Positions 56,724 through 64,000 of a stretch of 64,000 nt of DNA are shown piece after piece; positions within the stretch are counted from its first letter, which is position 1, and each line of letters starts with the position of its first letter. Source of the stretch: Oscheius onirici (lineage: Eukaryota; Nematoda; Chromadorea; Rhabditida; Rhabditidae); the NCBI GenBank assembly GCA_932521025.1, contig OW051470.1:3458501-3522500 (forward strand), read 5' to 3'. The position numbers and the translations under genes are program-made. Under the pieces are notes generated by a model. The model made no database searches and was not told the origin of the DNA. It worked only from the letters and a program-made list of their open reading frames with translations.

Positions 56724-57840
56724 GCTACAAACAAGGTTACTCTTGGAGGAAGGAGCCAAGTGGGAGCAGAGAGACAGGAACGGAAGCATCGAATGAGAGA
56801 GGGGATTATTCAGATGAGGACAGTTTTGGACAGTTTTTTTTTAAAATGTAGCGAGTGCCGAATGATGACGGGTACGGTGAGTAAATTCGCCTAGCGGAAT
56901 GTCTAGCACGCGCTATAAACACTCGGAATGATTACAATCGATCAATTAGTTCGATTTGAAAATAAAAGAGAAAAAAAGCGACGCGGTTGTAGTCCGGAGA
57001 GGAAAGCCGGCAGAAAAGGGCAGGAGATGAATAATTGAGCCAGAGGACGAAATAAATTCTTTCTCAGTCTATGTCCACTCTCGAGCAAAAAAAAAGAAAT
57101 GACAGGTTGATAGAGAGCACGCTCGAAATCGATCTCCGAATCTAAACATTGGAGGGAAAACTAAACATTAACATGCTCAAACAGGTGCGATTAACACCCG
57201 AAAAATGTGCGAGGTATTTTCGGACGAGAACGTTTGATGATACAAATCGACGGGGACAGTGGGTGCAAAAACAGCCTGTCGGCACGACCTTCTAGACCGT
57301 TATCGCCTACTTTCCACACTGGCAATTTTGAAAGAAATCTTAAAAACTAGTAGGAGGCCATAAATAGCGAGTGTTTTTAAAGAGACGGCGATAAGGGTGT
57401 AAGTTTAGATAAATGAGCGCCGACGCACAAGAACAAGGCTCTCTGACGCACACGCGTAATGGCATGTCAGCACACTTTCCGATTGATCTACAGGACAGAG
57501 GTCGGAAGAAAGGGAGAACTGTATGTGAGTCAACTCTCGCAGAGAGCCGCCAAACGGGGTGACACACATTTTCAGCGCAGGTCTGGCGATCATTTCTCCA
57601 AATATTTTTAGAGTAGAAGAAATTTGTAGCTAGAAAAAGCCAATAAACCTTGAAATAGAGTCTATGGTAACACAGATAGAGAGTGAGTCAAGAGCAACAG
57701 ACTGTTTGGACTGACCGCCTAGTTTTTGGTCACTATACAATGAGCCAAAGGACTGCTTCCAATAGAACTGAAGAGAATTGTTTGAACTTTCGAAAAGGCC
57801 TTTGGCCTCTTTAAAAAAAACCACTCTTAACAAGTTTTGT
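56724..57840. other. Upstream region of mevalonate kinase, no gene recognised
   Basis: Short open frames on both strands lack motifs and plausible splice sites. Confidence 0.45.
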
Positions 57841-57849
57841 CGAGTTAGA

Positions 57850-58130
57850 CTAGATGCGCGAAGTAACAATTGCTCCCAAGTCTGTGTCAGTCTGAAGTTT
57901 TTATTGAGGATAATGAGGGGAATAATTAATTTTAGCAAGTCGCGACAGGAAAAGCAAGTGCCCCAACTTTGCTTTTTGCGACGGTAGTTTCTTTGGAGGG
58001 ACAGAGGATGACTGGAACGGAGTGACTCTGTACTGAAGTAGAATCCACGACAGAAAGAAGTAATAGAAAAAATGAGGAAACTTTAACTTTAGCCTTGGAA
58101 GGGCTGTGCTATCCTTGTTGCCAAAAACAA
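57850..58130 (+). repeat. Diverged dispersed repeat copy
   Basis: Starts at CAATTGCTCCCAAGTCTGTG, continues with GCAAGTCGCGACAGGAAAAG and ends with AGCCTTGGAAGGGCTGTGC then CCTTGTTG, collinear with 23979-24265. Confidence 0.7.
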
Positions 58131-59439
58131 CAAATTCAAGATGAGTTGTTCCGAAAGAGCACTAGCGATTCCGTATTTTAATTGAACCAGAAAAATCGCC
58201 AGGTCATACTGACCGTTTCTCCAGTTAAAATTCCCCATACAGTTTGTTCAGGTGCTCCCTTACGTCATTGGGAAGAGCACATAATTAAAAAAGGGGGTAG
58301 TCTGTCTGGGGAATGCGAAAAGTAATCTTAGACTGCAGAAACGATCTAGTTATTCGGGAGAGGTGCGAAAAGGGTCGAGTCGTGTCTCTGTTTTCAAAAG
58401 ATTTTATCGCGTATTATATGGAGCTGTGAGGATGTGTCTCGTTTACGTGTTTACACCTCTCCCCGCAGAGGGAATCAAGTGGTGAGAGAGCAAAACAAAC
58501 CATCCGTTTCTCTCCAATTGTGAGATTAGAGCCTATCAACGACGATCAAGAACACATGTACACATGGAGACAATGACCATTAATTCAGATATAAATCTTT
58601 TGAGCCAAAATTGAGTTAGGTTTTCAAATATTCAAGGTTAGGACAAAATAAGGACGAGTTAAAATTGCATGAGACCTCAGGGATATATATTTCCTTGTGT
58701 GTTGCGTCACACTCTCTCCCAGTTCTATTTCTATTCATTTTTTCTTTTAATAGGATCTAGTCGATAAAGAAAAGATTACCTGTAGATTTCTTGAAGAATT
58801 AGTAGGGAAAATTTCTAGAGACAGAAGGACATAGAACGGGACTCGGCAGCTGAGCGAGAGGCGGCCCCCCTCCGGCCAGGATCATCGATTGATCCCCCAG
58901 AGCTCTCTCGAACCCAACGAGTCTCACAGCTGTTTTCACCCTTTGACACCCCCCTTCGTTTGACACCAGTAGGAAAGTACAGAAAAAGGAAATACGACCG
59001 ACCTTGGTCTCCACGGAGGACCATCGTCGCGAGTTAGCAGCAACAGCCGGGAAATAGCCGGCGGCCAAAAAGGTACCCGATTCTGAAAATGAGCTCTTGT
59101 AGATGGGTGAGACAAAGAGTTGAGATCGAGGACGGGGAGTTAGGATGATGGATCGAGTGTCGGAAACAAGGAAGCGTCTATTATAACTGGGAGGTTGATT
59201 TGGAGGGGCGGACTGAAGGGGGCGAACTGTACAGACTTTTTTAAAACACATTGACTGTTCTTCTGAGTCTTGTAGGGTGTGCGAAGGGTAGGAGTATGAT
59301 AAATACTCGGTTGTACAATGCGTTCGTTCACTGGCAATTTCACACTGAAGCTGGGGTTATAGTACCGAAATATAACCAAAATGCAACGGGTTTGTCTCGA
59401 CTTTCCATTCTTCGTTTTTTTTAGCGCGTGTTTTGTTAT

Positions 59440-60110
59440 CCACTTTAAATTGCTCCCAGGTCTCTGTCTGTCTGTCGGAAGCTTTAATTGGCAATCAAAA
59501 TGGAGCAATTTGTGCGCACAATTAAGGGAAAGGAGTTAGTGTAACAAGTTTAGACGAGTCAATTTGCAAGTGCGTGGACTTTGATTATTTTTGACTTTCA
59601 GTTTTCAGACAGTAAAGAATCAAGTGCGGGTTAGGAATACGGGAAATCGTTCAGGGGGTTTTTTGACTTTACTCCCAAAGGAGCGGTATCACAATTGGAG
59701 AACAAAGATAGAGGAGAACAGGAGCACGTGGAAATAGGGACAGAGAGATCAGCAGGGAAGGATATGCATACGGAAATTTCACGAAAGGATACAGGGGCGA
59801 CAGGAGAGGAAAATTGGACAGAAGAAAGGGGACATGGCGATAGGTTATCGTAAATGGTAGAAAAGGAAAAAGCAGATGACAACGGACAGAGATAGGAGAA
59901 AACTGGGAAGGGCAGAACACATTGCAGAATTTAGGGGTGGACAGAGAGAAAGTGTCGAGCAATTAGAAACAGCGAACAAATGGGGAAGATTAGAGGAACA
60001 GAAACACAGGAACATAATTGACGTGGAGAGGGATCAGATAGCAAACTGTTATCATTTATTAAACTGACAAAACTAATTCACTCAGCCCCGAAGGGGGCGT
60101 AGCTCAACTT
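59440..60110 (+). repeat. Dispersed repeat copy, inverted partner of 51900-52760
   Basis: Starts TTTAAATTGCTCCCAGGTCT. Includes GTTTAGACGAGTCAATTTGC and GACAGAGAGAAAGTGTCGAG, complementary to parts of 51900-52760. It ends near GCCCCGAAGGGGGC, a hairpin at the position of GCCCTGGAAGGGC in other copies. Confidence 0.75.
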
Positions 60111-63100
60111 GTTTGAATAAGTATCCGATGTTTATCAGAGTCTCGTAACAAACTTTTTAAAGGTCTAAAAATCCTCAGTAAATTTTGAACGTACTATATA
60201 GACAGCAAAAAGACTTACAAGACTTGTTATTTAAGAAAAAACGAGTCCTGTCTGGGTATTAATGAGTCAAGAGAAAGTGAAGAAAGAGACTCTGTGGTGC
60301 TTTGCAGACTTTGCAAAGAGAAAGAACTGTTCGAGAGAGAATATAGAAATTTCTAGAAAGCAAGTAAAACTGGTTCGGAGAGAAAAGAGTCGAATGCCGG
60401 TGTAAGTTCTAAGGGACACAAGACTCGCAATTAGAGGACCAAAGTTCGACGTTCGGCTCTTTTTACACGAAGACTCACACCTACTCGCTCTTTGGCAGGA
60501 AGGCCTGTTTAATTGCAGCTTTAATCTGCGTGAGAAAAAGAACAATAAATATGAGCAGACGCCGTGATATTAGTGTAAGAACAATAAAGATAGAGCCTTA
60601 ACTTTGTGTTTTGGAGGGAGAGAAAGGCGGGGGTCAGAGAGTTTTACGCTGGCATGGCGTCACAGGAAAGCACAGTGTAAGAGATGCCAATGAGCCGCCT
60701 TGAGACGAACTCTCTTCGACCTTTAGATTCTATAAAAAATAGAAAGCGGGAGAGAGACCGATTTATTGCCCACATCTGCCGTGTCCAAATTGCCGCGGGC
60801 CACTGACTTTGCATTCGTTCCCGTCCTACTCTTCTGTTCAAAACATTACTTTCGATAGAAGGAGAGACTCAATCACTCAACTGTTATTGACAGTTGTTCG
60901 GAGAGAAAAAAAACATCCCTGAGAGACTTACCCTATACAGTACGACTTGTAGAAAAGTGTTTCGAAAGAAAATGGACTTAAGAGAGTGGAAAAGAAGTAG
61001 AGAGAGAGGATGGGTCGGTTGTCGAGCGGCGTCCAAATCGAATTCAGCGCCCAAAAGAAGCAGTCACCGGCGCTTAGACACACGCTGCTCTCCACAAAGA
61101 AAGCCGTTCTGTCTGCGGATGGAAGGCAGTCTGAAAGAGTTTTTTTGCAGAGAGTGTGTGGGCAAGAATAGGGGAGTTGGAAAGAACTGTGTTTGGAAGG
61201 ACCGACTGCTACGGATGTTTCTACTGATAAAGCGCAACAGTGTCTGTCTGTCTGTCTGTACGTACGTGGCCTATTGCCACGCTAACACGTAAGGGTTTGG
61301 ATGCCGAGTAATTGTATATGTTGCAGTTAGAACTGTTTTTCAGTGCAAACTGTTTACACTAGTGTGAACTGTTTACACTGAAAAACAGTTCTAACTGCAA
61401 CATATACGCTGAATCCGAAAATGTTAAAATATCTGCGACATTTTTCAATCCCCCCCCCCGCATACCTACACGCACGTTTGGTCCAAAAAACTAATTTCCA
61501 AAACAGTAAGCGGGCGTTAAAGACGACTGATGCTTCAATAAGCCGTGGAATCGGAATGATATTTTCTTAACACTACTAGGAACTTTCTACATTTCTGTTA
61601 AAGTGAATCAAGAAGTGGCTGACACTTCTCACAGCCGAGAAAACTATACCCGGTTGTCACTCCAAAATGTCAGTCATCTTTTTAATCTTCCTTCAAAGCA
61701 AAATTTGACGTAAAGTGAGTAGATACGCATACAAAGATACAAAGAGATCAACAATAAGTTCATCGGATCGGATGAGGACAATTCTCCGGAACAAGCTTCG
61801 TTCCTCTAGATCCTCAGGGTTTCTGAGAGAGCGAGACAGAAGAAGGAATTCAAAGAAAGTCACAAGGAGAAAGAGTCGCTTGAAAAGTTGTTCTTTCTTG
61901 TCTCTCTCCGTGGGCCGAGAGCAGCAGCAATTTTCGGCTCGAATGAGTTCGCCCGTCTCTGGCCGTATCGAATCTCCATTTTGGCCAAGGCAATTTGAAG
62001 GTGCAATCAGGCCCCTTCTGGGTTGACGACACACAACGGATTATATACAAGTAGGGATAAGGGAGAGAGACAGCTCAAAAAGGACCCTGGCCAAATTGGT
62101 TCTAATCCAGGGGACCCTCTTGTGACGTCAGAAGAAAGAAGATTGCAACCCGGTCAATCTCTCCACGACGACGTTTTCGACAGATCAACTCGACTCGCGT
62201 AATAGGGCTGACCTTTGGGGAGGACCTTATGTGATATCTGATGATACTAGCTTGAACTCGAAGACTTGACTACCAGAGTAGATACTGTCGGAACTGGGAG
62301 TCTCCTGGTTCAGAAGACATCATCAGATTTTAACATAAACGCTCGAAACGGGAAGTATTTAGTGCAGCTTGCGTCACCAGAAAGGGAGAGGGCTTCCATT
62401 TTCAACCTTTTTTTTCGCCAAGACGAAATGAAGGAGAAAGAGAATAGCTGCCCCAAAAATAAATAATTCGCAAGGCAAACAGGACGAAAAACTAATTAGG
62501 AATGCACTTGGACGGGAAAATTCGCGGCAAACGCAATTATTGGATTGCAGGGCGGACAGGAAGAGCATTTTGCCTAGATTTTGGACTCGGAATCCAGCAG
62601 AAAACAGCTGTGAAGAAGAAAAGTCAAGGGATAATTTCCCTCGGGAAGAAATTCTCTCCAGCGTTGGAGAGAAGCCACAAATTAGGGCAATTGGCTCCGT
62701 CTACTTCTGGCGGTCTTGTGGGTCCCAAGGAGACACAACTTGCTGGAAAAGAAAGGAATTCTGGAAAACACTGTGGGATATCACAAGGATAAAGACTATG
62801 AGACCCGCGGTGAAATATGCGGAACGGATTCAGAACAGACAGAACATGGACTTACAATTAGCTGTCTCAATCAAAGAGGACTGGTTCAAAAATGTTCGGA
62901 TACAAGGATGGGGTGGTCAAGAAACTAAAGAATCGACAAAGTTATGTTCAGAACAAATCTAGAAGAGATCGAATAGGTTTTAAAGAGTACAATGGCAAGA
63001 GTCTGGAACTAAAACTCCTTTCCAGATAAAGCGTCCAAGTAGAAACTCATTCTACACCAGACGATCCAAATTCAATTTGAAGAAGAACAAAGACTTTTAG

Positions 63101-64000
63101 TCCGTCTGAGAGAGCAGAGCGTAATGAGAAAAGAGGCCCAGAGACTTCCGAAATTGAAGGCGTGAAAAAAGGCCTGCTCTGCGGCCGAGTGCCCCGTTGA
63201 GCGCAGAAGTGCGTGTTGCCGGGAGCGAGAGAAAGAGGAGGGATTCGCGTGCGTGTGGATCGATGCAAAGCGGGAGAGAGAAAGCCGACGACAACGTCGA
63301 CTTCGTTCTGCGCAACAAGATCAACCTCGGCCAGTCTTCACTTTTTGTGTTTGATCCAGTTCTATGTTTTACCGTATCAATATACTGATTCAATAGATTT
63401 TATTCAAAGCAATCTTAGTTTCTTCAAGAAGTTTCCAGTTGGAGCCGTCAAAATACTTATCACTAGTAGAACCTCTAAAAAACTGGAGAGTCAAAGTTCT
63501 CTCTCTCTCTCTCGGAGTCGAAGAAAGATGACGAGTGCCGTGAGAGAGAGTCCCAATCCGGGATCTCTGCATAATTTCCAATCCAGACGGCCGCCCACAA
63601 AAAGCTAGGTTCGAGGGAAAGGGACCAGAAACAAAAGAAAGAGAAGTTGATTGGAAGTGGCAGAGAGGAAGTTCTACTTCGAGTCGATGGCTCATTAGCC
63701 TCTCCGAGGAAGAGACGGCTCTCATTTCACTGACGGAGATTATTTTCGAAGAAAGTCGCCTTGGTTCCCATAAGCCATTCAGCCTAAATATGGCCACTGA
63801 CTCGGAGAGGAAAAGGGAGTGATAAAAGAAGAAAGAGAGTCGGGAATGATGGATTTGGCACTCGTCGTTCTCCGGGGACCTCTTGAGGACCAACCGCTCA
63901 ACCGACAACAAGCTCTAAACTGCAGAAAGACATAGTGGGCGCAGACTGACGTAAAAATTTTTAAAGGCTAAAAGGTAAATAATTTTAATTCAACTAAGTA
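60110..64000. other. Right-edge region, purine-rich, no supported gene
   Basis: Plus strand is rich in GAGA and AGAA runs, with a C run at about 61451 and CTGT repeats at 61243-61260. Open frames at 60894-61292, 61715-62026, 62502-62962 and 63213-63911 (either strand) have no recognisable motifs or exon structure. It could be the upstream region or large intron of a gene beyond the window. Confidence 0.45.
61314..61407. repeat. 94-nt hairpin with perfect 32-bp arms
   Basis: Arm GTATATGTTGCAGTTAGAAC... (61314-61345) is perfectly complementary to 61376-61407. The 30-nt centre (GTTTACACTAGTGTGAAC core) is itself nearly palindromic. No ORF; it lies in gene-free sequence. Confidence 0.85.

Noticed and set aside
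62502-62962. Possible coding gene (overlapping frames of 96 and 140 codons)
   Set aside because: No known motif, overlapping frames equally open, no matching splice sites; probably chance openness in purine-rich DNA.
63390-63911. Minus-strand frame of 173 codons at the right edge
   Set aside because: Low-complexity Ser/Arg composition from GAGA-rich DNA, no domain, and the plus strand is open too.
1-64000. CRISPR array, bacterial operon or prophage
   Set aside because: No spaced direct repeats of that kind; all genes have spliceosomal introns and eukaryotic families.

Overview
This window looks like nuclear DNA of a small-genome animal, most probably a nematode. Four things suggest this. 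Most introns are 36-46 nt with GT...TTTTCAG or TTTTAG ends. The left-edge gene is the C-terminal part of an Argonaute of the worm-specific (WAGO-like) kind, with catalytic positions replaced. A 5S-rRNA-derived segment resembles nematode 5S more than vertebrate 5S. Many start codons sit 0-20 nt after a splice acceptor with no visible donor, as expected for spliced-leader trans-splicing. The species cannot be named from sequence alone. All gene models were read by hand across introns; key exon borders were checked for phase.

Layout. 1-7.1 kb: Argonaute 3' end (+), an IQ-motif protein (+), ALKBH4 (-) and a complete TAO-family kinase (KIN-18-like, 16 exons, +). 7.5-13.2 kb: one long unrecognised basic protein (+) whose two large introns each carry a palindromic transposon. 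13.4-20 kb: a small unrecognised gene (-), a RING-finger gene (+) and a large beta-propeller/coiled-coil-like gene (-). 20.9-26.6 kb: a USP37-like deubiquitinase (-) with a 1.8-kb repeat-filled intron, plus a small PH-like gene. 27-31.5 kb: FANCJ/BRIP1 (DOG-1-like) helicase (-) and SMIM14 (+). 32.8-35.4 kb: PP6-type phosphatase and mitochondrial GrpE (both -). 35.7-38.5 kb: TFIIH p44 (GTF2H2) and RSU1 (both +). 38.7-40 kb: a single-pass membrane protein (-). 40.4-47.5 kb: Cid1-type nucleotidyltransferase, HIRA and MOCS2A (all +). 47.7-50.3 kb: an EGF/SEA transmembrane protein (+). 50.5-51 kb: a 5'-truncated PP1-like phosphatase (-). 53.6-56.7 kb: mevalonate kinase (-). From 56.7 kb to the right edge no convincing gene is seen; that part is purine-rich and repeat-bearing.

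Most genes are housekeeping (DNA repair, chromatin, transcription, protein quality control, isoprenoid and molybdenum-cofactor synthesis) and do not form one pathway. Three same-strand pairs with short gaps (GRPEL1-PP6, GTF2H2-RSU1, HIRA-MOCS2A) could be nematode-type operons.

The most unusual content is in the introns and intergenic repeats. Several palindromic elements with terminal inverted repeats carry RNA polymerase III-type modules: one is 5S-rRNA-like in both arms, two carry tRNA-like A/B-box modules in both arms, one carries a single tRNA-like module, and a SINE-like element with an 18-bp target duplication sits on the MOCS2A splice donor. Some are nested in each other.
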